Positions 55,501 through 62,925 of a DNA stretch of 64,000 nucleotides are shown piece after piece. The stretch is from an uncultured Anaerolineae bacterium (GTDB lineage Bacteria; Chloroflexota; Anaerolineae; Promineifilales; Promineifilaceae), in the NCBI GenBank assembly GCA_905479495.1, contig CAJQMR010000013.1, positions 186,001 through 250,000 of the forward strand. The letters run 5' to 3'. Made by a program: the position numbers and the translations under genes. Below the pieces are notes generated by a model that saw only the letters and a list, made by a program, of their open reading frames with translations, was not told the origin of the DNA and searched no databases. Every line of letters starts with the position of its first letter. The stretch's first letter is position 1.

Positions 55501-55963
55501 GCAGAAAAAAGCCAACGGAGGCCACCAACTCTGGGTTCGTGAGTAGATTGTACGGCATGTAGGCGTTGTGGCCGGAGCCACCAAACACGCCAATCACCCC
55601 AGCAAACCGCTCGGCATCGTACCCAGCATGTTCAAGGGCGGTCCAGGCCATTTCCAGAAAGTTGCGATGCTGCGGATCCATGATGGCCGCGTCGCGTGGG
55701 CCAAAGCCAAAAAAGCTGGCGTCGAACTTATCCATGTCGTCCAGCGGCGCGCCAGATTTTACGTAGTTGGGGTTGCGCAGCAGCCCTTCGGGGACACCAT
55801 TGTTACGCAGCTCTTCATCATTGTAAAAGGTGACAGATTCAACGCCGTCGCGCAAATTGCGCCAGTATGTTTCGATGTCTTGCGCTCCAGGAAACCGGCC
55901 TGCCATCCCCACGACGGCAATTTCTGTGCCTTCTAAAGCGTCTAAAATGTCCTGATTGCTCAT
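49541..55963 (-). CDS. Type I PKS, KS-AT-KR-DH-ACP-TE
   Basis: 2140 residues from the ATG at 55963, preceded by TTAGGA; ATG 55996 is an alternative. KS: TACSTS (Cys near 185), EAHGTGT, GHLDTAAG. AT: GHSMGEY near 633 and AAHSPM, extender unit uncertain. KR: GGMGGIG near 1158, with the Ser-Tyr-Asn set in SSTSTEIG...DYVAANAF. DH: QHRIKDGEALIPG, one residue longer than the HxxxGxxxxP norm, and HPALMD. ACP: LGGHS near 1790. TE: GFSMGG near 1943, with Asp in LLDTHNP and His in GTHN. KR before DH is not the standard modular order. A terminal TE in the middle of the operon is also unusual. It may extend the chain started by the formylating loader. Confidence 0.92.
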   Translation of the reverse strand: MSNQDILDALEGTEIAVVGMAGRFPGAQDIETYWRNLRDGVESVTFYNDEELRNNGVPEGLLRNPNYVKSGAPLDDMDKFDASFFGFGPRDAAIMDPQHRNFLEMAWTALEHAGYDAERFAGVIGVFGGSGHNAYMPYNLLTNPELVASVGFFLLRHTGNDKDFLTTRVSYLMNLRGPSVNVQTACSTSLVAIHMASQSLLSGECDMALAGGVTIEMPHRQGYLYQEGEIVSSDGHCRSFDADSDGTIFGSGVGVVTLRRLADAIEDGDTIHAIIRGSAVNNDGSGKVNYLAPSVDGQAGAIAEAIALANIDADTIDYIEAHGTGTRIGDPIEVTALTQAFRQTTDKKQFSGLGSVKTNIGHLDTAAGVAAFIKVVQALKHKQIPASLNYKAPNPMLNLEDSPFFVNHELRDWPQDESPRRAGVSSLGVGGTNAHIIVEEAPELEPSSKSRDWQLLQLSAKTNSALDAASQNLAAFLQENPDVPLADVAYTLQLGRQPMPHRRVVAVQSAADAAESLTSGDRKRVISQQASDAEPSVVFMFPGGGAQYPNMGLGLYEAEPVYQEAIDNCLALVRPYLDTDLRQLMFPTAENLESAAEELKRPSRNLPAIFMTEYALAQLWRSWGIEPVAMTGHSMGEYTAACLAGVLSLKDALFIVTLRGKLFETLPEGGMISVPLTEEAIEPLLSDGLSIAVINNPELCVVSGEVAALEKLEAVLAEKEVEYRRVRINVAAHSPMLEPILDEFGRELAKIQFNPPTMPFISNLSGAWITPEEATDPTYWVRHLRHTVRFADGLTTLLNEPNRVFLEVGPGQTLSSLVRMHPEKSRSHTAVSSLRHRKEELADLQFALTSLGRLWLAGVMPDWAAFYADEIRHRVPLPTYPFERQRHWIDPGTTLFSGAEVTKTVLAKMPELENWFYKRTWQLAEKPATAVMQPLTWLLFKDKLGVGEQVQQQLRSAGHTVISVSVGEQFRQLGEFAYEVNPRARIDYDTLVEELAGRSLLPQRVAHLWTLNQPQNPDRMRVYYQNQDLGFYSLFFLAQALGEEGLPGTLDVTAVTNGSQRIDDEQVPYPDKATLLGPIKVMPREFPGVTARLVDLALPASLMTDQIEGLAALIKADLLAEPQNGLFAYRNGRRWQQQFEAAPQAEGALADSRIKPGGVYLITGGMGGIGLVMAEHLAETAQAKLVLLSRSGLPKREMWPDWIKSHSVSDKTSRRIQKIQALEAAGAEVLVVEADITNRAQVKNGVAQAKQRFGAINGVIHAAGVLDDNLIQLKTAQEAGRVLAPKARGTLLLDEYLANEPLDFFVLFSSTSTEIGAAGQVDYVAANAFLNAFAESKTAASNVFTVAVNWGVWQEVGMAVDTAVRLGLADELQSVGTDGPHPLLEKVIVDTDDEIIYTTNYRTDTHWILDQHRIKDGEALIPGTGYLEIAKAALAKGMPNSQVEIQDLFFLAPLEVHEDETREVRVSLEKNGSGYGFSVTSRTPEHTWQEHVRGKVGNGRSSQQPIHNIQEIAARCNLREVSYGPMEQETKQETYLNFGPRWKNLRQVCYGENEVLAVLELPEQFSDDLTSFTLHPALMDLATSAGLPLVDGYETSNDFYVPLSYKRVQVHGPLPRRIFSHVRHNKDGRNHQEVPAFDVTIMDENGRSLVEIDEFMLKRVSYESMIESEKQHRGGRTAVATGDAEPTLLQLALTDGIAPAEGIEALRRILSNKVPPQMIVSSLDLQALVDQADSEQDGGDDGGLKLSRPELQSSYAAPRNGLEKNLVKFWEELLGITDIGIHDDFFELGGHSLIAVRLFAKIKKMYAVDLSLATLFEAPTIAECADLLHTEYDVPAEAAQEVAQPKAEKRRRKSGEWTPLVPIQPKGNKIPFFCVHGGFGNVLNFYDLTRYLGKDQPFYGLQARGVDGKQPPFASLIEMAAEYVKQIRAVQPEGPYMVGGFSMGGEAAYEIAQQLHAQGQEVALVALLDTHNPEFARRRNNVLRMAEGTEDETAVSREEVPEFSEGLLNKLRLLKRWAILRYKLARMDVQKYRLFWRVRRLMRAGQTLPQSLISPFLWKSHIDLVNKHDLKPYAGRVTLFRASETEVSNPNGADIGWAPLAQGGLDVHIIHGTHNIVKEPYVAELARLLKMSIDRAIQNR

Positions 55964-55998
55964 AAAAATCCTAACTGCCGTATTGTTTTGTTTCATAA

Positions 55999-56054
55999 AT
56001 TTCCCCGGAAACGCGCTCGCTGCATAGAAGTCGGCAATCGGTTTCCGGGGAAAT
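55999..56054. repeat. 14-bp inverted repeat between the loader NRPS and PKS genes
   Basis: ATTTCCCCGGAAAC (55999-56012) is perfectly inverted at 56041-56054 around 28 bases. No T-run follows on the minus strand, so it is more likely an intercistronic processing or stability hairpin than a terminator. Confidence 0.75.
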
Positions 56055-56076
56055 GATGGGTTTATTTAAAATGTAT

Positions 56077-59000
56077 TTAGCGCACTCGCTGGCGTCTTTG
56101 GCGGCGCTGGGCCATTGCTTCACGGCGGCTGGCGGCGCGATCGACGCTTTGTTCAACGGCCGTTTGCGTTCCATTCCCGTTTGCATCCTCATTCAAATAA
56201 TCGGCCAGCGTACGAATCGTGGGGAAGCGGAACATATCGGTGATCGAAATTTCCTTTTCCACCACGGCCTTTAATTCTCGATGGGCCTGCACGGTGAGCA
56301 GGGAGTGACCCCCCAGATCGAAGAAGTTGTCGTTGAGGCCCACCTGCGGCACATTGAGCAACTTCTGCCAAATTTCAGCAATCTTTTGTTCCAGATCATT
56401 GGTCGGGGCCACGTAAACCGTTTGCGGCTCGACGAGCACTTGATCCGGCGCGGGCAATGCTTTGCGGTCGGTCTTTTTGTTAGGCGTCAGCGGGAAGCTA
56501 CTCATGGGCACATAGGTGGCGGGCACCATGAACTCTGGCAGGTCAGCCCGGAGCGCTTCTTTGAGCGCGGCTGAATCCAGCTTTTGCCCAGCCTGCGGGA
56601 TGACGTAAGCCACCAGCCGTTTGTCACCGGGGGTATCTTCGCAGGCCACAACGACCGCTTCGCGCACGCCGTCCTGTGCGTTGAGCAGCGCTTCAATCTC
56701 GCCCAGCTCGATGCGGTAGCCACGTAGTTTCACCTGGAAGTCGGCGCGACCGAGGAAGTCGATGCTGCCATCCGCACGGTAGCGAGCTAGATCACCCGTG
56801 GCGTACATACGCGCAGCAGCATCGCTGCGGAATGGATCTTGCACAAAGCGTTCGGCAGTCAGTTCGGGGCGGTTGTGGTAGCCGCGCACCACACCATCGC
56901 CACCGATGTACAGATCACCAGCCACACCCACGGGAACAGGCTGCATTTGGGCATCCAAGATGTAAATTTGGGTGTTGGCGATGGGTGTACCAATGGGAAC
57001 GGCCGTTTCCTCACCCGTTACCTCATGCGTTGTTGACCAAATCGTGGTTTCTGTGGGGCCGTACATGTTGATAACCTGGCCAGGCACAATTTGCTTGAGC
57101 TGCTGGGCCAAAGCGGCCGGCAATGCCTCGCCACCAACCATCATCGTTTGCACCTTGCCCAGCGCAGTGACGTTGCGCTCATCCAGCAGCAACATGCTGG
57201 CCATGGATGGTGTGCATTGGAAATGGGTGACGTTGTGCCGCTCAATCTGGGCCGGAATAGAGAAATCTTCAGTGGCCAACTTTGGCTCGGCCAGATTCTT
57301 TAGCTCGTTCAGGCGGTCCAAATGTTCCAGAACCACAGTGGACGGTACACCATAATCGATGAGGCAGGCGATGTCGTCTACGTCAATCTCTTTGAGACGA
57401 TTGACCATGTGCAATGCAGTGCGCGGTGTGCCAAACAGACCGCTGGTTTCAAAATAACGTTCGAAGGCAAAGTTGAGCAGCGCGTCCACGTCTTCGGGCG
57501 TCAAGTCTTCTTCGTCGAACACTTCAAATGGGCTTTTACCCGTGGCTTCTGCTTTTTCTTTGAAGGTGGGGAAATGCCAGGCAGCGGCGCGTACCAGATT
57601 CATGGCGCTGCTGAGATATTGCTTCATCGGGCCGCGCACAATTTCGCGCACCTCGTCTACATCGTCACCGATAAAGGTGTGCAACATGAGGGAAACGGTG
57701 CCCTTGCCAGAATGACCAGCCTGCTCGTATGCCTCACGGTAAACGCGAATCTTTTCGGACAGTTCGTCTACACTTTGGCCCAGCAAATGGGTGAGGATGT
57801 TGTAGCCATTGGCCCCGGCTTCGCGGAACGTTTCGGGGTTACCCGCAGCTGTTACCCAGATGGGCAGCTCTTTTTGCACGGGATGGGGCAGTGTTTTCAC
57901 TTCCACATCCTTGCCCAAATCATTTTGCATGGTGATGGAACCACCGCGCCACAGCTCTTTGACCACTTCGATGTCGCGGAACATGATTTCTTTGCGCTCG
58001 GCATAGTTGCCAGGCCGCAAGACAAAGTCGTTGGGCTGCCAACCGGCGGCAATGGAAAGGCCGACACGGCCGTTTGAGATGTTATCCACCACCGACCACT
58101 CCTCAGCGACCCGGATGGGGCTGTGCAGGGGCAGCACGCAGCTGCCGGAACGAATCTGCACGTTCTCGGTGATGGCGGCAATGGCAGCACCAGTCACGGA
58201 TGGATTGGGGTACAAGCCACCAAAGGCGTGGAAGTGCCGTTCGGGCGTCCAGACGGCCGAAAAACCGTGCTTGTCGCCAAATTTAGCCCCTTCCAGCAGC
58301 AGGTGGTATTTGTTGGTCACCCCTTCTTCGCTCTCATCGCTGGAGAAGTAGAAGAGGCTGAAGTCGATATGTTTGTCGTTTTTGGGTGGCTCGGGAACGA
58401 CCGTTACGTCATCCCGCGTCTTGTCGTCAAAAATGACAACTTTGAAGCCGCGCGACAATGTCCAGAACAGCTCCAACACAGAAATATCGAAGGAAGTGCT
58501 GGTGACAGCCAGCCAGGTGCCGGGCGGTGAGTGGGGGATACGTTCGTCCATGCCCACAAAGAAGTTAATCGCGTTGCCATGCTGCACCATCACGCCCTTG
58601 GGTTTGCCGGTAGAACCGGAAGTGTAGATGACGTAAGCCAAATTGTGCGGTGCGACGCCGCTGAAGACGTTCTCGCCGCTCTGTTCAGCAATCTGCTCCC
58701 AATCGGCATCCAGGCGAACCACCTGCGCCTGATGTGGCGGCAGGCTGGCCACCAAATGCTTTTGGGTGAGCAACACGGGCGTGGCGGTATCTTCTACCAT
58801 GAAAGCGAGGCGATCTTTGGGATAGGTGGGGTCGAGCGGCAGATAGGCTCCGCCCGCCTTGTGAATACCAATCAGGGCCACCATCATCTCGACGGAGCGA
58901 TCCATGAAAACACCAACGATGGTTTCCGGGCCGACGCCTAAATGGCGCAAATGGCGGGCCATCTGGTTAGCGCGCTGGTTGAGCTGACGATAGGTGAGCT

Positions 59001-60759
59001 GCTGGTCTTCGTAAACGACGGCAACAGCGTGCGGCCGTTCTTCGGCTTGGGCTTCGATGAGTTGGTGGATGGCAACGGCCGTATCGTACACCACTTCGGT
59101 ATCGTTCCAATCCACCAGCAATTTCTGAATTTCCGTTTCGCTGAGGAAGGCGGTTTCGGCCAGGGTGCGGCTGCCGTTTTGGGCAGCATTTTGCAGGAAG
59201 GTGGCAAACTGGGTTTGCATGGCGGCGATGATGTCTGGGGTGTAAACGGCCGTATCGTACACCCAGGTTACGCTGCTCTGGTCTGGCATCAGCAGCAAAG
59301 CCAATTCTGTACCCGCCAGCGGCGTAAAGTCAGCAGCGGAATCAGCCGACTGCACCAAAACGGGCAGCAGGGCACCATCCAATTTGGGGCGCAGCGCTTC
59401 CAGTTCGGGTTGACGCAGGAACAGATCGCGGTTGAATGTTTTGCGCTTGTTTTGCAGCATTTCTAGATCGGCTTGCAGCACAGCGAGCGCGTCGGCCACC
59501 GTGGTGCCGCCAGCGGTTTTCACCTGGAAGGGCACCTGCGTGGCAAAATAGTTGGCGAAATCGCCCACTTCGGCAGTCAAAGCAGGCAAGCTCAGGGCAA
59601 TGTCAAACTCGGTGCTGCCGCTAAGGCGAGCCAGGTAAGCGGCAAAAGCGGCCGTGACGGCGTGGGCGTCGCTAGAAACGCCTGCGGGCAGCGACATGGT
59701 GGCCGTGCCAAAGTTTTGGCCCAGCGCGGTGCTGCTGTGATCGGCGTAGGGCAGTTCCACAGCACGCATCTGGCTCAGGCGGCGCAGCCAGTAGCCTTCC
59801 TGCCGCACGATGGTGTCGTTCAGGGCAGTTAGCTCGGCAATCGTGGCGGTGTCGAGGCTGGGGAGCTGCTGGTTGACGCTGAATTCACCGGGGGAAACGG
59901 CCGTACCATCCAAGTTTTGCAGGCCGGAAAGCACAATCGAGCCGTTGGTGGTGGCGATGGTGAGTGATTCATCGTTTACAGAAATAATGGTGCCGGGAAC
60001 GGCCGTTACGGGGTCGCCTACTTTTGCGGAATTGGCGATGAGAAGACGGCCGTTTGCATTCAACTTCGGCAGCGCCAGCGGATTGGCATAGCCGCCAAAT
60101 TGCAGGGCATTGACCATCGCTACCAGTTTCTCTGCGGGCTGGGTCCAATCTAACGTGGCAGCCGCAGCAGGGCGGTCATATTTGCCAAAGTAAGTTTGCT
60201 CGGCCAAATTTTGGGCGCGGGGCTGTAAGCTGTTGTTTTCAATACCTTCGACGAGCGCGGTGAAGGTGGCAATGCCCGCTTCGTACGCTTTCACGTTGAG
60301 CGTAAAAGCGGTTTCGCCTTCGGCAATGTCAAAGAGCTGCTGAACAAAAATGTCACCCTTGTCGATACCGCTGCGCATTTCATGCCAGGTGACGCCGTGC
60401 TGATTCGCCTGGTGCAGTAGCGCCCAAGAAGTGGCGTACAGGCCAGCGAACTTGGGCAGTGGGCCATCGTGGAAGTTGATGGCACCGCGTTGAGGTAAAG
60501 CTAAAATAGCATCGGGAATAATAGCTAAGTTGGTAATGCTAAAAAAATAGTCAAAAGCTGGCTGTTGGGCCAGGGTCTCCGGCAAGCCTTTGCCAGGAGC
60601 AAGAGTGGGCAAATCTTTCTCAGACGCCCAGTTGGTGATAGCGGGAGATTTGCTAATGACGCCGCGTACAGTGTGACCTCGTTCAAGCAAAATCTCGGTG
60701 CATTGAATGAGTAAAGATTCTTCTCCCATCACATAACAGCTAAATAAAGTGCCGCTCAT
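56077..60759 (-). CDS. Loading NRPS: formyltransferase, truncated C, A with embedded luciferase-like monooxygenase, PCP
   Basis: 1560 residues. Residues 1-310 resemble methionyl-tRNA formyltransferase (INFHDGPLPKFAG, then GVTWHEMRSGIDKGDIF). Residues 320-540 resemble the C-terminal half of a condensation domain, without HHxxxDG. Adenylation runs from about 555; the A3 core is YTSGSTGKPKG near 716. A luciferase-like monooxygenase of the MupA/Atu3671 type interrupts it between A4 and A5 (about 773-1113; WTPERHFHAFGG, SNGRVGLSIAAGWQPNDF). The A domain resumes to NMYGPTE and a PCP with LGGHS near 1483. Pocket residues D-I-L-Q-M-G-M-I-W are close to Gly codes. It probably starts the chain with a formylated, oxidised unit. 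AGGTAGG precedes the start. Confidence 0.9.
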   Translation of the reverse strand: MSGTLFSCYVMGEESLLIQCTEILLERGHTVRGVISKSPAITNWASEKDLPTLAPGKGLPETLAQQPAFDYFFSITNLAIIPDAILALPQRGAINFHDGPLPKFAGLYATSWALLHQANQHGVTWHEMRSGIDKGDIFVQQLFDIAEGETAFTLNVKAYEAGIATFTALVEGIENNSLQPRAQNLAEQTYFGKYDRPAAAATLDWTQPAEKLVAMVNALQFGGYANPLALPKLNANGRLLIANSAKVGDPVTAVPGTIISVNDESLTIATTNGSIVLSGLQNLDGTAVSPGEFSVNQQLPSLDTATIAELTALNDTIVRQEGYWLRRLSQMRAVELPYADHSSTALGQNFGTATMSLPAGVSSDAHAVTAAFAAYLARLSGSTEFDIALSLPALTAEVGDFANYFATQVPFQVKTAGGTTVADALAVLQADLEMLQNKRKTFNRDLFLRQPELEALRPKLDGALLPVLVQSADSAADFTPLAGTELALLLMPDQSSVTWVYDTAVYTPDIIAAMQTQFATFLQNAAQNGSRTLAETAFLSETEIQKLLVDWNDTEVVYDTAVAIHQLIEAQAEERPHAVAVVYEDQQLTYRQLNQRANQMARHLRHLGVGPETIVGVFMDRSVEMMVALIGIHKAGGAYLPLDPTYPKDRLAFMVEDTATPVLLTQKHLVASLPPHQAQVVRLDADWEQIAEQSGENVFSGVAPHNLAYVIYTSGSTGKPKGVMVQHGNAINFFVGMDERIPHSPPGTWLAVTSTSFDISVLELFWTLSRGFKVVIFDDKTRDDVTVVPEPPKNDKHIDFSLFYFSSDESEEGVTNKYHLLLEGAKFGDKHGFSAVWTPERHFHAFGGLYPNPSVTGAAIAAITENVQIRSGSCVLPLHSPIRVAEEWSVVDNISNGRVGLSIAAGWQPNDFVLRPGNYAERKEIMFRDIEVVKELWRGGSITMQNDLGKDVEVKTLPHPVQKELPIWVTAAGNPETFREAGANGYNILTHLLGQSVDELSEKIRVYREAYEQAGHSGKGTVSLMLHTFIGDDVDEVREIVRGPMKQYLSSAMNLVRAAAWHFPTFKEKAEATGKSPFEVFDEEDLTPEDVDALLNFAFERYFETSGLFGTPRTALHMVNRLKEIDVDDIACLIDYGVPSTVVLEHLDRLNELKNLAEPKLATEDFSIPAQIERHNVTHFQCTPSMASMLLLDERNVTALGKVQTMMVGGEALPAALAQQLKQIVPGQVINMYGPTETTIWSTTHEVTGEETAVPIGTPIANTQIYILDAQMQPVPVGVAGDLYIGGDGVVRGYHNRPELTAERFVQDPFRSDAAARMYATGDLARYRADGSIDFLGRADFQVKLRGYRIELGEIEALLNAQDGVREAVVVACEDTPGDKRLVAYVIPQAGQKLDSAALKEALRADLPEFMVPATYVPMSSFPLTPNKKTDRKALPAPDQVLVEPQTVYVAPTNDLEQKIAEIWQKLLNVPQVGLNDNFFDLGGHSLLTVQAHRELKAVVEKEISITDMFRFPTIRTLADYLNEDANGNGTQTAVEQSVDRAASRREAMAQRRQRRQRVR

Positions 60760-61636
60760 AAAAAATACCTACCTACATTAATTGGTCAGTGTTAATAAAC
60801 ACGGCCTGTCTACCTTTTACTGGGTCGCAAAAAGCTGGAGCAGGCCACAAATCTTTTTTCTAAACTAGTTGGCGAGGCTCACAATCATCAGGGGAATAGT
60901 GGCAAGAATGGTAATCGGGTTTGGGCTGAATGGCCCCTACCGGTCGGCAACAATGTGTTTTTAAAACTGCGTTTTCCTGATGTCAATCACTTCATATTGC
61001 AGAAACGCATTTTCTTAGTTGGTCTATTATTAAGATAAGTGACGGCCGTTTCAATAGGCTTCTTGTCTTGATTTTTTACGGCCGTTACCGTTTGCAATCC
61101 ACCCAATTTTTAGCCGAGCATCCTTACGATTAGCCTTTCACGGCCAGCGCCGGAGCCAGCAAACAGGACCTATGTAAAAATAACCGGGCATAGTGCTTTT
61201 CCTGGGGAAATTGTAGTAAATTATGGATTGGGGGAGGCGGGATGAAAGGGCAACCGAACGGCCGTTTACAAATTGATACAAAGGAACAAAGTGAGGAAGA
61301 AACGAAGGGGAAGAGGGGGAACGAGCGTTCCCACTAAAAATTCACGATTCATCGTTCACAATGGCTTTGTTGCCTGAAAAACAACAAGGCCATTACCTGT
61401 TCACAATTAGGACGGCCGTTCCCCCACCCCCGCTCCATTCGTTCCTTCCTCAAATTCGTTGTTGTCTTCTGGAATTCGGCCGTTTCCATGCAACTGATTG
61501 GACTGGAAGGCAAGGTAAGCGGACAAAGCTGTTGCGCAACGCCACCCCCAAACAGGCGAGGAAAGCGGCGAGGCGGGACGCCTGCCGCAGCGCGAGTGCG
61601 AAGACCCGCCCAGAGCAAGGGTGAATACTGTTAAAC
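60760..61636. other. Long non-coding region upstream of the NRPS/PKS operon
   Basis: 877 bases. It holds five ACGGCCGT copies or close variants, an AATTCACGATTCATCG repeat near 61338 that recurs near 62857, and the left GC-rich inverted repeat at 61561. It should contain the operon promoter, reading leftward, but I could not pick a convincing -35/-10 pair. Frames such as 61361-61624 look like chance. Confidence 0.5.
61561..61621. repeat. Left GC-rich inverted repeat of cassette
   Basis: Contains GGCGGGACGCCTG (61572-61584), present in exact inverse at 62667-62679, with further matches on both sides (CCGCAGCG, CGAAGACC, AGGG). It lies 15 bases past the lipoprotein stop. Confidence 0.75.
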
Positions 61637-62608
61637 TCACTCTTCAATGATAACTGTAATTTCATTTGACATGATATGTCCTAAAAAGACATCTTCATCC
61701 CAATTGATTGATTCTAGCTGATAAGGTTCCTCAAGTCGATATGCTATATATGCTTTTCCAGGAGAAAATATTTCTAGGTCTCTCACAGCATATAATAATT
61801 GGATTTTATATGTGCCAGGGTGATCCAATCCATAAAATCTAGGCAAAACTTCCACAAGTTTATAAGAATGGTTAGGTTGAATAGTGAATGTTTTGTCCTC
61901 AGAATAAATAGGGGGGGATGGAACATCGCCTATCGGGAAACTTAGGCTTTGCCCATCTTGATCTGTGACTTTAAACAAATACATTGGATAATGCACTCCC
62001 ATATGGGAACCGTCTTGTGCCCTAAGAAAGGTCAATGGCTTGTTGCTTAAATTCTCAAAGTATATCTCGATATAGCGAGCATCATCTGCTTTATAGGTTG
62101 AGTTCGATACAATTGTCAATGCAACATCCTCTGGAGAAACATTATACTTATTCTCAATAATGTTAAATACTGCATCATTGCTTCTAACCGAACTTTCCGC
62201 TTCATCATCCAGTTCTATCCACAGGGTATATTGGCCTAATTGTAATAAGTCAACAACAGGTGATGGTATTCCTAAGGGTAACGTAGTTGTGCTTTGAGGT
62301 TCTATAATAAGTATTTTCTCTTGGTCTGCAATCTTGTTTATATTTATTTGAGAGGAGATATCTGTGTCATTTGGAGTAATTAAATGGAATTGAAATGGAT
62401 ACGGGATTTCGATCGGAATGTCATGGTTGTTTTCAATACTTATTAAAAAAGCAGGGCGTTCTCCAATCAAGATATTGTCTCTTAAAGACGTTATCACTAT
62501 GTGGCTAGGTGTCAAGTTTGATTGCTCATTTGTTTCATTAAATTGACACCCAACTAAGAGGATACCAGAAAGGAAAAGAAGCATTAGAGAAAACAATAGT
62601 CTGTTCAT
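61637..62608 (-). CDS. AT-rich hypothetical lipoprotein
   Basis: 323 residues. The signal MNRLLFSLMLLFLSGILLVGC ends in a lipobox with Cys21. The mature part is beta-rich with no cysteines after the lipobox, and has two stretches that look like Ig-like or cohesin-like sandwich domains (ILIGERPAFLISIENNHDIP; NSTYKADDARYIEIYFEN). No enzymatic motif was seen and the family is not recognised. Composition is much richer in A+T than the flanking NRPS genes, and there is no ACGGCCGT, so it is probably a recent arrival. Inverted GC-rich repeats bracket it tightly. Confidence 0.75.
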   Translation of the reverse strand: MNRLLFSLMLLFLSGILLVGCQFNETNEQSNLTPSHIVITSLRDNILIGERPAFLISIENNHDIPIEIPYPFQFHLITPNDTDISSQININKIADQEKILIIEPQSTTTLPLGIPSPVVDLLQLGQYTLWIELDDEAESSVRSNDAVFNIIENKYNVSPEDVALTIVSNSTYKADDARYIEIYFENLSNKPLTFLRAQDGSHMGVHYPMYLFKVTDQDGQSLSFPIGDVPSPPIYSEDKTFTIQPNHSYKLVEVLPRFYGLDHPGTYKIQLLYAVRDLEIFSPGKAYIAYRLEEPYQLESINWDEDVFLGHIMSNEITVIIEE

Positions 62609-62613
62609 GGATA

Positions 62614-62693
62614 ATCCCTGCTGCGGCGCGGTCTTCGGCCAGCGCGAAACCCAGCCCCGCTGCGGCCAGGCGTCCCGCCGCGCCGCCTACTTT
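62614..62693. repeat. Right GC-rich inverted repeat of cassette
   Basis: Carries CAGGCGTCCCGCC (62667-62679), the inverse of the left copy, plus CGCTGCGG and GGTCTTCG. It abuts the start codon of the lipoprotein gene, so it may carry that gene's promoter or ribosome-binding site (AGGGAT). Confidence 0.75.
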
Positions 62694-62925
62694 GCCAGTA
62701 TAAACACGGCCGTATTTTAGCATACCCTTGCTTGATACGGCCGTTTCCTATTTCAGCACGAATAACCCAAATTTACACGAAGACGAACGGCCGTTCCCCC
62801 TTTCAGCCACGAATTCCGCGAATTTGCATGAAGGGTACGGCCGTTCCTCCATTAAAAATTCATGATTTACGATTCACGATTAGGACGGCCGTTTCTAGCT
62901 CATAAAGGACTTGTGGCAACAGGAA
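62694..62925. repeat. Dense cluster of ACGGCCGT with short repeats
   Basis: Five ACGGCCGT copies in about 185 bases (near 62708, 62738, 62788, 62838, 62885). Between them are CACGAATAACCCAAATTTAC, CACGAATTCCGCGAATTTGC and ATTCATGATTTACGATTCAC, all simple variants of one another. It forms the tail of the PCP-TE gene's transcript on the minus strand. No ORF. Confidence 0.7.

Noticed and set aside
61361..61640. Short ORFs on both strands near the left cassette repeat
   Set aside because: They arise from the GC-rich repeat and carry no start signals or conserved pattern.
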